From Moraxella osloensis (GTDB lineage: Bacteria; Pseudomonadota; Gammaproteobacteria; Pseudomonadales; Moraxellaceae), in the NCBI RefSeq assembly GCF_001553955.1, contig NZ_CP014234.1:2170001-2234000 (forward strand): a stretch of 64,000 nucleotides of DNA, given 5' to 3'. Under the pieces are notes generated by a model. The model did no database searches. It saw nothing but the letters and a program-made list of their open reading frames with translations, and was not told where the DNA came from. A program made the translations under genes and the position numbers. Positions 48,191-56,740 of the stretch are shown here, piece by piece (positions within the stretch are counted from its first letter, which is position 1; each line of letters begins with the position of its first letter).

Positions 48191-49381
48191 TTATTTGATA
48201 GCGACGTAACTATGGACTTTGTACATACGACCCAGCGCGTTTTTCCAGCCACGGGCATTGGGCATAAAGGCTTGGCAATGATCTAAGTGATAGCCATAGC
48301 CTGCATTGCCATACGCCATCAAAAAACTGCCATCCAAAAAGCCTGACTGCCCTATAACAAAGCCGTTACCTTGATTAAATCGCGCTTCAGCACCGTTACC
48401 GAGCAAGGTAGCATTGATTGCGGTATAGCCGTGGCCTTGATTGTGGTTGGCATTGGCGTGGGTGATATCGATACTGGCGTGATGACGGGCAAAATAGCCA
48501 CCGATCACGTTTTCATTGCCAAGACTGCGATTGGCTAAAATACGCCCGCCATTGTCGGCAAAATAGCCATAGCCATAATTGCGAAAGGCATTAGTACGTC
48601 GGTTGATGCTGTTGCAGCTTAGCATACCATTGTGCAGCGCCAAAAAGCCATGTTTGTTTTCGCTGGCACTGGTATCATGACACCACATCGAGCCATTGGT
48701 GAGTGCATAAAACCCTGCGATATGGTTGTGTGAAGAAACACTGTTGTCGGCATTGACAAAGCCGCTAGATTCCGCGCAAAATCCAAAACCCAACTCTTCA
48801 TCCAAATGTGCACAGTGATACGCCTCGCATTGCTGGGCATCTATCGAGCCACCATACGCAAAAAACCCGACATCCCCCGCAAACTGTACAATCACCCCAG
48901 GCTCACAGCGGATACTTGAGCCAAAGCGGGCAGCAACCCCATAATAAAACTTATTGATACGAACCTTTGACCCCACGAGCACTTGGCTATTGTAATTGCA
49001 CATGATACCGGCACCATAGCCTTCATCTTGCCACTGTCCATAGCCCAAAAACGCCTTCGTACCATTGATAGTCATGCCATCGATTTTAAAAATACCATTG
49101 CCCCGTTGCATCAAAAAGCCACAGCGGTTATGGGCATCATCGAAATGTAATTGCACCTTATCAGGATCGTCCAAATTGCCAATAATCTCTACCCGATCAC
49201 TAAAAAAATCAATTTCAACTTGGCTTAAATAATACTCGCCATCGGCAATTTTGATTTGGATAAAGCCTTTATCACCCAAGTTATTTAATTGGCTTTTACA
49301 ATAAGCCAAAGCCGCGTGAATAGTCGGGAAGGTTTGCGGCACGTCAATACGTTGCCAACGGTTGGATACTTTTTTAATCAT
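48191..49381 (-). CDS. Right-handed parallel beta-helix repeat protein
   Basis: A 396-residue protein without signal peptide. After an N-terminal cap (VPQTFPTIHAALAYCKSQ, as in pectin-lyase-like/NosD proteins) it contains about ten irregular repeats rich in Gly, Asn, His and aromatic residues (for example GYGAGIMCNYNSQVLVGSKV, HIAGFYALTNGSMWCHDTSA, GYGYFADNGGRILANRSLGN), the pattern of a parallel beta-helix. Such folds modify or bind carbohydrates. Sitting upstream of glycan-activation genes on the same strand it may act on the same glycan; function unknown. No good ribosome-binding site precedes the ATG. Confidence 0.8.
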   Translation of the reverse strand: MIKKVSNRWQRIDVPQTFPTIHAALAYCKSQLNNLGDKGFIQIKIADGEYYLSQVEIDFFSDRVEIIGNLDDPDKVQLHFDDAHNRCGFLMQRGNGIFKIDGMTINGTKAFLGYGQWQDEGYGAGIMCNYNSQVLVGSKVRINKFYYGVAARFGSSIRCEPGVIVQFAGDVGFFAYGGSIDAQQCEAYHCAHLDEELGFGFCAESSGFVNADNSVSSHNHIAGFYALTNGSMWCHDTSASENKHGFLALHNGMLSCNSINRRTNAFRNYGYGYFADNGGRILANRSLGNENVIGGYFARHHASIDITHANANHNQGHGYTAINATLLGNGAEARFNQGNGFVIGQSGFLDGSFLMAYGNAGYGYHLDHCQAFMPNARGWKNALGRMYKVHSYVAIK

Positions 49382-49449
49382 AATAACAGCAAGCTAACAA
49401 GTGATATGGTACTCAAAATGAGTAGGTCGACCATACATCGCCAAAAAGC

Positions 49450-49512
49450 CTAGCGATAGTCAAAGCCATTGCAATTATCTAGGAAATAGCCGCTGTAATA
49501 TGTTGGGTTTTC
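49450..49512 (-). pseudogene. Remnant of the C-terminus of a second beta-helix gene
   Basis: Between in-frame stops, the minus strand reads ENPTYYSGYFLDNCNGFDYR followed by a stop. This matches the last repeat of the adjacent beta-helix protein (NAGYGYHLDHCQAF) in the G-Y-x-LD-x-C pattern; at DNA level GCAATTATCTAGGAAATAGCC matches 17 of 21 bases of 48275-48295. There is no start codon or upstream frame, so it looks like the leftover end of a lost paralogue. The match is short. Confidence 0.55.
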
Positions 49513-49531
49513 TTAGTGAATATGAAGTTTT

Positions 49532-49987
49532 TTATGACGTTTTAGGTTTTGCCAATTTTTTACTCAACGAATTTGCGACCCAGGCAGGACCAATCAACAA
49601 AAATTGTAAGTCTTCAAAAAATGACGGTTTTTTGCCTTCAATTTTGTGACCGACAAATTGCCCAATCCACGCTACCACAAATACGCCAAACCAAAACTTA
49701 AACCCAAATGGCAAGATAGCAATCGCTGCCAAGCAAAACAGCACAAACATGCCCATGGCAATAAATAATTGCGTAGACAGACGTAAATAAAACAACATGA
49801 CCAAAGCAATCAATACCAACGTAAACGCCGCCTGCCATGACATTCCCATGCCTAAGATACTGGCAAAAATCGTGGGTACGCACAACCAATGAATTTTTTT
49901 ATTGATAGGATGTTGGTGGCTCACAGCGTAGTCAGCCAGCCAGCTTTGTAGGGATTTTTTTGAATGAAGCAGGGTCACGCTTGCCAT
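49532..49987 (-). CDS. Mpo1-like (DUF962/YGL010w) membrane protein
   Basis: A 151-residue inner-membrane protein with about four helices. The motifs SHQHPINKKIHWLCVPTI near the start and QFVGHKIEGKKPSFFEDL near the end carry the conserved histidines of the DUF962 family; yeast Mpo1 in this family is an Fe(II)-dependent dioxygenase for alpha-oxidation of 2-hydroxy fatty acids. I start at MASVTLL because AAGGAAGAAG lies just upstream; an in-frame start 23 codons earlier is less likely. Bacterial function unproven. Confidence 0.85.
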   Translation of the reverse strand: MASVTLLHSKKSLQSWLADYAVSHQHPINKKIHWLCVPTIFASILGMGMSWQAAFTLVLIALVMLFYLRLSTQLFIAMGMFVLFCLAAIAILPFGFKFWFGVFVVAWIGQFVGHKIEGKKPSFFEDLQFLLIGPAWVANSLSKKLAKPKTS

Positions 49988-50122
49988 AATCTTCTTCCTT
50001 AAAGATAATAAACACAATGAAAAAAATTGCTGATAAAAAATGGGTGTGAATCCCATCAGTTACCACTGAATCGTATCACACCCTAGTCGTTTGTCAAATC
50101 AGCGAATTTACCCTGATAGGTG

Positions 50123-50168
50123 TTGATATCAGTGGCTTTTGATATCAGGGCTTTTGATACCAGTGACT
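50123..50168. repeat. Three tandem 15-16-bp units after pnuC
   Basis: TTGATATCAGTGGCTT, TTGATATCAGGGCTT and TTGATACCAGTGACT follow one another directly downstream of the pnuC stop. Confidence 0.9.
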
Positions 50169-50169
50169 A

Positions 50170-50916
50170 TTACGCCAATCCTTTGGCTTTTTGCTCACTG
50201 CGATACCACTCATACAGACCCACAAACGCATTGATTTGGTACACCATGGTTTGAATGGCAAAAATATAATTTTGCGACATCAAGTTGACAATCAGCCAAA
50301 CAAAATTCACCGCAATCCATAACCACCAGTTGAATGAATAGCGTAAAATCATCGTGGCTTGCGCTGTGATAGATAGCACAAATGCCAACACGTTAATCCA
50401 AAAAAAATCAATCACGCCCAAAAATTTACTGCCATCGTCGGCGACCACGCCATAACCCATCGACGCGAGCCAATTATTGACAGTTGGAAATAATGCCAAG
50501 CCAATCGCGATAAAGGCAATGGTTACCAACCAAACAATTTTATTGGCTGATTTGGGAATCATATTGCCATCGCCATCGGTGTTTTTTGACCAATAAAAAA
50601 TGCCATATAAATGGGTGAAAAAGTTAAACAGCGGCGCGAGCATCAAACCCACCGCACCTGCAGTTCCCTGTACAATGGTTTCACCCGCCGTTGCCAACAT
50701 ACCAAAGCCATTACCTGCGATATTGCGGCGAAAACTCAGCGATACCACACACAATAGCCCGATAAAAGACACCCCCAAATAAAACCAGTCTAACGCTCGA
50801 TGTTCTGTGGTCAACCAAAAGACTGTAGTCAATGCCACCACCCCAAAAAAGAACCATACCACCGTCCATTGTTGTGCCCATTCACCGGTAATTTTATCCA
50901 AAATTGCAATTCGCAT
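50170..50916 (-). CDS. pnuC: Nicotinamide riboside transporter PnuC
   Basis: A 248-residue inner-membrane protein with about seven helices, a facilitator for nicotinamide riboside. The family pattern is seen in NFFTHLYGIFYWSK, INVLAFVLSITAQATMILRY and NWWLWIAVNFVWLIVNLMSQ. I start at MRIAILDK, with GGAGG 4 bases upstream; an ATG nine codons earlier is possible. nadR, the kinase that traps the substrate by phosphorylation, lies 120 bases upstream on the same strand and probably shares the transcript. Confidence 0.93.
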   Translation of the reverse strand: MRIAILDKITGEWAQQWTVVWFFFGVVALTTVFWLTTEHRALDWFYLGVSFIGLLCVVSLSFRRNIAGNGFGMLATAGETIVQGTAGAVGLMLAPLFNFFTHLYGIFYWSKNTDGDGNMIPKSANKIVWLVTIAFIAIGLALFPTVNNWLASMGYGVVADDGSKFLGVIDFFWINVLAFVLSITAQATMILRYSFNWWLWIAVNFVWLIVNLMSQNYIFAIQTMVYQINAFVGLYEWYRSEQKAKGLA

Positions 50917-51037
50917 TTCGCCTCCAACAGTCAATACAACCATGACAACATTTTTTTAATTAAGTTTCAAAAAATAAAACCAAAAATTTTTAGCATATTT
51001 ACCAAGCATGTCTACTAAGTATGTCTAGAAAATTATT

Positions 51038-52111
51038 TTATGCCTCGATATCTTGATAGTGGTGAAAAACGTGTGCATCAATGAGTGCAATCGCATCTAA
51101 GAATCGCTGATGATAGTCTGGACTATCAATAAACAGCGGCGCAATATGATGACGGGCAAAGATTTGTTTTAAACGGTTTTCAAAACGCTCACGCTGGGAC
51201 TCGCTGCCTAAAGAGCGCATCCCATCGGCAACCCAAGGGGTGTTATTGGCAAGCATCAGGGTGTAATCTAAGCGAAACTCATCGATACAGGCGGTCAAAA
51301 ACGGGTGGGTACGCCCTTCGTATTCTTCACAGAATGCTTGCGTGGTCACAAAATCTGTATCCACCAAGGTGATCGGGGCAGGGGCAAAGCGTTTGGCGGC
51401 GCGTATCGCTTGTTCATGGTCAGTTGCCATGAGCGGATAGTCATCGTATTGCATACCAAGCTCAGTACCCCCCAAATCGGTTTGCACAAACAGCCGTCCC
51501 ATCTCTAACCCATAGCTTGCACCATAATAGTTGGCTAATTTATGCAGTAGTGTGGTTTTACCTGAGCTTTCACCACCCACCAAAGCCACAGTTTTGGTGT
51601 AGTCACCTCGCGCTTGCGGGTGAATGGCTGACCAATACAGCGCGGGGTTATTGTGAATCTTGCGGCTATCAAAGCCGTGCTGGCGTGGCGTAGTCACTAC
51701 AGGTAACTGTAAATCATAATCGACAAACGGATGGGTTTCATCCATAAACACCACGGGCATCACCGTTTCGCCTTTATTATTGGACACGCTCAACTTAGGG
51801 TATCGTTGTTGCAAATCCGCTAATACTGCATTGACTTTTTCAACGCTCAAATCTTGATAATTGTCTTCATACGAGGGGCTTACCAAATCAGGTAAAATCT
51901 CTATATGCACAAATGGCAAATCAGCAAATGCCATGGTCATCCAGCGCGCTTTGTCTTTCAAATCAATGAAAAAATTTGGATTGGGCGCGGGGTGAGCGGT
52001 AATAAAAATATATAAATCTTTGACTTGCCCAGACGCATGCAAAATCGTTCTTACATGCCCCAAATGCAGCGGCTCAAAATGCCCAATTATGATACCCACA
52101 TCTTGCATCAT
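51038..52111 (-). CDS. nadR: NadR-type NMN adenylyltransferase / ribosylnicotinamide kinase
   Basis: Bifunctional NAD salvage enzyme (357 residues). The N-terminal nucleotidyltransferase domain has IIGHFEPLHLGHVRTI (about 8-23); the C-terminal kinase domain has the P-loop VGGESSGKTTLL (178-189) and TLVDTDFVTTQAFCEEYEG. The N-terminal DNA-binding helix-turn-helix of enterobacterial NadR is missing, so it is an enzyme only, not a repressor. It supplies NAD from imported nicotinamide riboside, with PnuC. AGGAAAGC precedes the first of two adjacent ATGs. Confidence 0.94.
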   Translation of the reverse strand: MMQDVGIIIGHFEPLHLGHVRTILHASGQVKDLYIFITAHPAPNPNFFIDLKDKARWMTMAFADLPFVHIEILPDLVSPSYEDNYQDLSVEKVNAVLADLQQRYPKLSVSNNKGETVMPVVFMDETHPFVDYDLQLPVVTTPRQHGFDSRKIHNNPALYWSAIHPQARGDYTKTVALVGGESSGKTTLLHKLANYYGASYGLEMGRLFVQTDLGGTELGMQYDDYPLMATDHEQAIRAAKRFAPAPITLVDTDFVTTQAFCEEYEGRTHPFLTACIDEFRLDYTLMLANNTPWVADGMRSLGSESQRERFENRLKQIFARHHIAPLFIDSPDYHQRFLDAIALIDAHVFHHYQDIEA

Positions 52112-52594
52112 GCTTTCCTCAACACTTCATCATGGTTTTTTAACTATCTTTTAGCGACTTGATTTTTTGATTACTTGGATACATATCCCTAGTAAGGATA
52201 TCCTAGTAAGGCTATAAAAAAGTAACGCTATGATAATCGATTAGCTGCTATGAAGTTACAATCGTTTGTAACGCTAGTATCACAATTTGTAAGAATCAGT
52301 GCACACACTACCACACACGCTGTATAGCCGCAAAACTGCGCTCGTTATAATCATTCATGATAATAATGCGGTAGAAAAAGTTACTAAAAGAAACATCATT
52401 CTACGTTTTGTCACCCAACTACACCCTGCATTTGCTTATAATAAATCATAACCAAAACATAGCATTTTTAATCAATAATTTTAGCTGATGGCATTAAGTT
52501 TTAGCATTGAGTTTTAAAGGCGTCAAATTTTAAAGATGTTAGGTTTTAACTAAGCTATAAGTAGTTTTCTTTATTTTTAACAGGTAAAAATTGA
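52112..52594. other. 483-base divergent spacer between nadR and the PspC gene
   Basis: No gene seen. It holds a duplicated CTAGTAAGG near 52190-52215 and T/A-rich degenerate repeats of the AGTTTTAGCATTGAGTTTTA type between 52480 and 52560. A TATAAT box at 52346-52351 lacks a convincing -35 partner. Confidence 0.55.
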
Positions 52595-52816
52595 ATGGCA
52601 AATAAACTGGTAAAACTTCATCGCTCTCAGAATCATCGTATGATTGCAGGTGTGCTGGGAGGTATTGCAGAGTATCTAGGCTGGAATGTAACCTTGGTGC
52701 GTTTGTTGTTTGTGATTATCTCAACGGCAAGTGTCGCAGTGCCAGGCATTTTGATATATATCGTGTTATGGATTGTCATGCCAAATGCCACCCAAAATTC
52801 CTATCGTACGGTTTGA
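52595..52816 (+). CDS. PspC domain protein
   Basis: A 73-residue protein with a PspC domain: basic N-terminus with KLHRSQNHRMIAGVLGGIAE, then GWNVTLVRLLFVIIST and a hydrophobic end ILIYIVLWIVMP, giving one or two membrane segments. PspC in enterobacteria senses envelope stress with PspB and PspA, but this stand-alone short form has no psp neighbours. Its own terminator follows at 52958. Confidence 0.88.
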   Translation: MANKLVKLHRSQNHRMIAGVLGGIAEYLGWNVTLVRLLFVIISTASVAVPGILIYIVLWIVMPNATQNSYRTV

Positions 52817-52832
52817 TTGGTCTATAGGTTTC

Positions 52833-52864
52833 TTTGTATAACTGTTAATTTGTATAACTGTTAA
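52833..52864. repeat. Perfect 16-bp tandem duplication
   Basis: TTTGTATAACTGTTAA is repeated twice without mismatch just after the PspC gene. Confidence 0.95.
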
Positions 52865-52957
52865 ATAGCAAGAAACACAGCCAAAAAAATTAAAAATATG
52901 ATGAATAATAACAACTCGCTATAACAATAACTATAAACTTCTCCAATTTTCCTCCTG

Positions 52958-52988
52958 CCCAGATAATACATTATCTGGGTATTTTTTT
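52958..52988 (+). terminator. Terminator downstream of the PspC gene
   Basis: CCCAGATAA and TTATCTGGG pair around TACA, followed by TATTTTTTT. Confidence 0.88.
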
Positions 52989-52993
52989 AACCT

Positions 52994-53029
52994 AAACAAA
53001 GCCTTAAGGGAATACTTAAGGCTTTGTTT
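52994..53029 (-). terminator. Hairpin downstream of fumarase
   Basis: AAACAAAGCCTTAAG and CTTAAGGCTTTGTTT are perfect 15-base arms around a 6-base loop. On the minus strand it follows the fumarase gene; the T content at the stem base is moderate. Confidence 0.8.
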
Positions 53030-53030
53030 A

Positions 53031-53058
53031 TATCAAAAATCTTGTATCAAAAATCTTG
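53031..53058. repeat. Perfect 14-bp tandem duplication
   Basis: TATCAAAAATCTTG occurs twice in tandem between the terminator and the fumarase stop. Confidence 0.95.
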
Positions 53059-53068
53059 AAAAAATTGA

Positions 53069-54607
53069 CTAAGGCACAAAACGTACAGGCTCGGCAATCA
53101 CTTGCTGGGCGCGTTCAGCGACTTTATCAAAACGGTGGATACTGTTACCTTGATTGTCAACAGCGACGGTCACCGGCATATCTTCTACTTCAAACTCATA
53201 AATTGCTTCCATGCCTAGCTCTGGGAAGGCAAGCACTTTAGCGCCTTTGATAGCTTTTGATACCAGATAAGCGGCACCACCCACTGCAATGAGATAAATT
53301 GCGCCATGTTTGGCAATGACTTCACAGGTCGCAGGACTACGCTCGGATTTACCGATCATCCCAATCAAGCCTTGATGCAAGATTGTGTCGGTGAATTTAT
53401 CCATACGCGTTGAGGTGGTGGGACCCGCAGGACCGACCACTTCATCGCCCACGGCATCGACAGGACCGACATAATAAATAAAGCGATTTTGTAAATCCAC
53501 GGGTAGCGCTTCGCCATTGGCAAGCATATCGACCATGCGTTTATGCGCGGCATCACGACCCGTCAAGATTTTACCGCTAAGTAGTAAAGTATCACCGATG
53601 TTAAACTGACCTAAGGTTTCTTTGGTTAAGTCGTTAACATTGACTTTAATCACGTCATCGGAGCCAAAGGACACTTCTGGCCAATCGGATAGTGAAGGCA
53701 CAGGCAAGGCTGCTTCACCTTGACCGTCTAGGGTAAAGTGAATATGACGAGTCGCCGCACAGTTTGGAATCATGGCAACGGCTTTACTTGCGGCATGGGT
53801 AGGAAAGTCTAGTACTTTCACATCTAGCACGGTAGTCAAGCCGCCAAGACCTTGAGCGCCAACGCCAAGCTGGTTCACTTTGTCATACATATTGAGACGT
53901 AAGCGCTCGACGCTATCAAGCTCGGCGCCGCTTTGGGCTTTGGCTTGTAACTCATGGATATCGATGTGTTCCATGAGTGAGCGCTTGGCAAGCATCATGG
54001 CTTTTTCTGGCGTGCCGCCGACACCAATACCTAAAATACCAGGTGGACACCAACCTGCCCCCATTTGGGGAACGGTTTTTAACACCCATTCTTCAATCGA
54101 GTCTGAGGGGTTTAGCATGGCAAATTTTGCTTTGTTTTCTGAACCGCCACCTTTTGCGGCACAAATCACATCAACTTTGTCACCCGGTACCACGCTCATG
54201 TGAACCACCGCTGGCGTGTTGTCTTTGGTATTTTGACGTTTGCCAATTGGGTCTACTAAGATGGATGCCCGTAGTGGGTTGTCTGGATTGTTGTAAGCAC
54301 GGCGTACCCCTTCATTAACCATGTCTTCAACGCTCATCGCTGAGCCTTGCAAGTCCCATTGCACGTTCATACCGATATCAAGGAACACCACCGCACTACC
54401 AGTATCTTGGCAAATCGGACGATGACCCATCGCTGACATACGGCTATTGGTGAGGATTTGCCCCATGGCGTTTTTGGCAGATTGGTTGGTTTCTTTTTGC
54501 CATGCTTCATATACAGCATCAACGAAGTCTTTTGGGTGATAATAACTGATGTATTGAAAGGCGTTGGCGATAGAATTGATAAAGTCGTCTTTCTTGATGA
54601 CGGTCAT
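53069..54607 (-). CDS. Fumarate hydratase class I
   Basis: Iron-sulphur fumarase (512 residues) of the TCA cycle, converting fumarate to malate. Cluster cysteines and family motifs are visible in HRPICQDTGSAVVFLDIG, MIPNCAATRHIHFTLDG and the C-terminal-domain GPAGPTTSTRMDKFTD, in a single-chain two-domain form like FumA/FumB. AAAAGGACT precedes the ATG. A tartrate dehydratase-like function is less likely for the single-chain form. Oxygen sensitivity is expected from the 4Fe-4S cluster. Confidence 0.95.
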   Translation of the reverse strand: MTVIKKDDFINSIANAFQYISYYHPKDFVDAVYEAWQKETNQSAKNAMGQILTNSRMSAMGHRPICQDTGSAVVFLDIGMNVQWDLQGSAMSVEDMVNEGVRRAYNNPDNPLRASILVDPIGKRQNTKDNTPAVVHMSVVPGDKVDVICAAKGGGSENKAKFAMLNPSDSIEEWVLKTVPQMGAGWCPPGILGIGVGGTPEKAMMLAKRSLMEHIDIHELQAKAQSGAELDSVERLRLNMYDKVNQLGVGAQGLGGLTTVLDVKVLDFPTHAASKAVAMIPNCAATRHIHFTLDGQGEAALPVPSLSDWPEVSFGSDDVIKVNVNDLTKETLGQFNIGDTLLLSGKILTGRDAAHKRMVDMLANGEALPVDLQNRFIYYVGPVDAVGDEVVGPAGPTTSTRMDKFTDTILHQGLIGMIGKSERSPATCEVIAKHGAIYLIAVGGAAYLVSKAIKGAKVLAFPELGMEAIYEFEVEDMPVTVAVDNQGNSIHRFDKVAERAQQVIAEPVRFVP

Positions 54608-54757
54608 TGGCTAGTCCTTTTCACTGGCTAAATAGTGGCGCTATTATAGCATTGTCATTTGCTAGATTGGCAAACAAGATTGGCAAAAGGGCGCAGGAAT
54701 AAGCGTTTTAAACGGTTAACCCCTAAAATTTTTATCCCATTAAAAAATTATTAACAG

Positions 54758-55633
54758 TTAATGGATGATACTTGGCAAGGTAGTATTTAACAATTGCATA
54801 AAATTGGTATGTAACCACCAGTAAATACCGATAAAGAGCACTGTTAAAATCATATAGCTAGAACGGACAATTTTGCCCGATAAGGCATGGGAAGAGGGTG
54901 GTGTTGATTGATGACTAGTAATGCCAGAAATTTCACTATTTGCTAAAGTATTGGGTTGCCAAGGCACGCCACCGGCTTTATGGGCGAATAGTTGCTGCTG
55001 GCGGATAGCGCGATACTGCATGACATACACCACTCCTAGCAAACCCCCAACAATCGCACCACCAACGTGACTGGCATTATCGATACCGCCCACCAAAAAA
55101 CCATAGCCCAAATTAATCGCCATCACTATCAGTAACGAGCGAAAATTTAACGCAAAATTATTAAACGATGTTTTGGTTAGCGCTGTCACCAATAGCGCCA
55201 TCCCAATGCCCATGATACCACCTGACGCACCGGCACTAATAATCGGCGGCTCACCTGCCATCACGCTATGCAAGCCCAAATAGTTATTGAGCAAATTGCC
55301 GCCAACACCTGATAACAAAAACAACGCTAAAAAATTGACAGCGCCAAACATCCGCTCAGCCACTTGTCCAAAATAATACAAAGCAAACATATTAAACAGC
55401 AAATGCATAAAACCAATATGCAAAAACAGGCTGGTCACCAATCGCCACGGGGCTTCACCCAGCGAAAAGGGTAAAAAATTGGCACCCCAAGCAATTAACG
55501 CTTGGTTGGTAGGATTGGTCGGATTGACGCCAAAAAATAGCTGTAATGCAAATACCCCAACACACATTACCACCAGCGCCAACGTGATAGGGTAGTGTTG
55601 TAAAGCTTGTTGGATTGGGGATTCAAATGCCAT
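54758..55633 (-). CDS. Rhomboid-family intramembrane serine protease
   Basis: A 291-residue inner-membrane protein with about six core helices and a seventh near the C-terminus. The catalytic Ser lies in the G-x-S-G motif ISAGASGGIMGIG and the His in DNASHVGGAIVGGLLG; the membrane-spanning HIGFMHLLFNMFALYYFGQV is also typical. The start MAFESPIQQAL has AAGG about 7 bases upstream; a longer frame adds seven residues. Substrates unknown. A 16-bp tandem repeat sits immediately upstream. Confidence 0.92.
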   Translation of the reverse strand: MAFESPIQQALQHYPITLALVVMCVGVFALQLFFGVNPTNPTNQALIAWGANFLPFSLGEAPWRLVTSLFLHIGFMHLLFNMFALYYFGQVAERMFGAVNFLALFLLSGVGGNLLNNYLGLHSVMAGEPPIISAGASGGIMGIGMALLVTALTKTSFNNFALNFRSLLIVMAINLGYGFLVGGIDNASHVGGAIVGGLLGVVYVMQYRAIRQQQLFAHKAGGVPWQPNTLANSEISGITSHQSTPPSSHALSGKIVRSSYMILTVLFIGIYWWLHTNFMQLLNTTLPSIIH

Positions 55634-55651
55634 AGTGCGCCTTATATAAGC

Positions 55652-55693
55652 CAATTTAAGTGTAAACCAATTTAAGTGTAAACCAATTTAAGC
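55652..55693. repeat. 16-bp tandem repeat upstream of the rhomboid gene
   Basis: CCAATTTAAGTGTAAA occurs twice and then a 10-base partial copy, within 20-60 bases upstream of the rhomboid start, so inside its probable promoter or leader. Confidence 0.95.
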
Positions 55694-55845
55694 CAAAAGT
55701 TCAAAAGAAAAACTCTGTAAAACTCATTATCATCAATTCACAAATCGCAATTATAGTATGAAATGGTAACAATGTTTTGCAAATCCGTCTGCTCAATCCA
55801 GAAAATGATAAGCTAAGCGGGAGGCATTTTCGCCAAATTTTTAGC

Positions 55846-55884
55846 ATCATAAATACAAATCATAAATACAAATCATAGATACAA
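55846..55884. repeat. 13-bp triple repeat upstream of the lipase-like gene
   Basis: ATCATAAATACAA is present three times in tandem (third copy with one change), ending about 8 bases before the start codon of the lipase-like gene and overlapping the position of its leader. Confidence 0.95.
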
Positions 55885-55892
55885 AAGGCTTT

Positions 55893-56573
55893 ATGATAAA
55901 ACGCCAACCCAAACCGATTGTCATCCTTATTCATGGTCTGCACATGCATGCCTGGGCGATGCGACCGCTTGCCAAAAAACTCAGTAAACTTGGCTACGAA
56001 TGCCACAGATTTGGCTATTTTAGCGTCGCGCATAACCTTGCCAACCATAGCCGCCGTTTGCACCGCTGGCTGACCAAACATGAAAAAACAGGTGTGCCCA
56101 TTTATTTGGTCGGTCATAGCCTGGGTGGGCTGGTCATTCGCGACTTTTTGCAGCGCTATCCACAGTGGCAGATTACGCGCTGTGTGACACTTGGGACGCC
56201 GCATAATGGCAGCATCAGTGCCAACAACATCGTCAAAATTCTGCCCAAATTCGTCGGTCGCTCGTATCTGCAGGGGCTTGATGGCAATGCGCCGGTACTC
56301 AACGATGAGGTACAGCTAGGTAGTATTGCTGGGGTTCGTTCGGTGGGGCTTGGCAAAGTGGTATTACCCCGTAACCGTGAGCTTGCCAAGCTTGAGCCGC
56401 ATCTGCAGCCCAATGACGGCACGGTATTTGTGCATGAAACCCAGCTTGCCACTGCCAAAGACCATATCACCGTCAATGCGTCCCATACGGGACTCCTGAT
56501 AAATGATGAAGTGGCGATACAAATCCATCATTTTTTGCAACAAGGACATTTTTTGCATCCAAAAAATTGTTGA
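55893..56573 (+). CDS. Alpha/beta hydrolase, lipase-like
   Basis: A 226-residue soluble alpha/beta hydrolase. The nucleophile elbow is GHSLGGLVIRDF (Ser near residue 76), the oxyanion-side motif is VILIHGLHMHAWAMRPL, and the catalytic His is probably in ITVNASHTGLLI. The type resembles PGAP1-like/triacylglycerol lipase family esterases. No signal peptide, so cytosolic. AAAGG precedes the ATG. Natural substrate unknown. Confidence 0.87.
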   Translation: MIKRQPKPIVILIHGLHMHAWAMRPLAKKLSKLGYECHRFGYFSVAHNLANHSRRLHRWLTKHEKTGVPIYLVGHSLGGLVIRDFLQRYPQWQITRCVTLGTPHNGSISANNIVKILPKFVGRSYLQGLDGNAPVLNDEVQLGSIAGVRSVGLGKVVLPRNRELAKLEPHLQPNDGTVFVHETQLATAKDHITVNASHTGLLINDEVAIQIHHFLQQGHFLHPKNC

Positions 56574-56740
56574 GACAAAATAGCGTTAAAAAACTATTCA
56601 TTCAACGTTTTTTTAAGAATTATCTTCGGGCAAAATGCTATAATCATCCAAAGTTTTTTAGGCGCTCTATTGAGCGATGATGTATTTAGCCCTAATCCAT
56701 TGAGCGATGGTCAGGCAAAGCTGTTGAAGAAGGTTAAGCG

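Noticed and set aside
48016-48258. 80-codon minus-strand frame with a hydrophobic stretch
   Set aside because: Overlaps the end of the beta-helix gene in another frame, no ribosome-binding site and no recognisable family.
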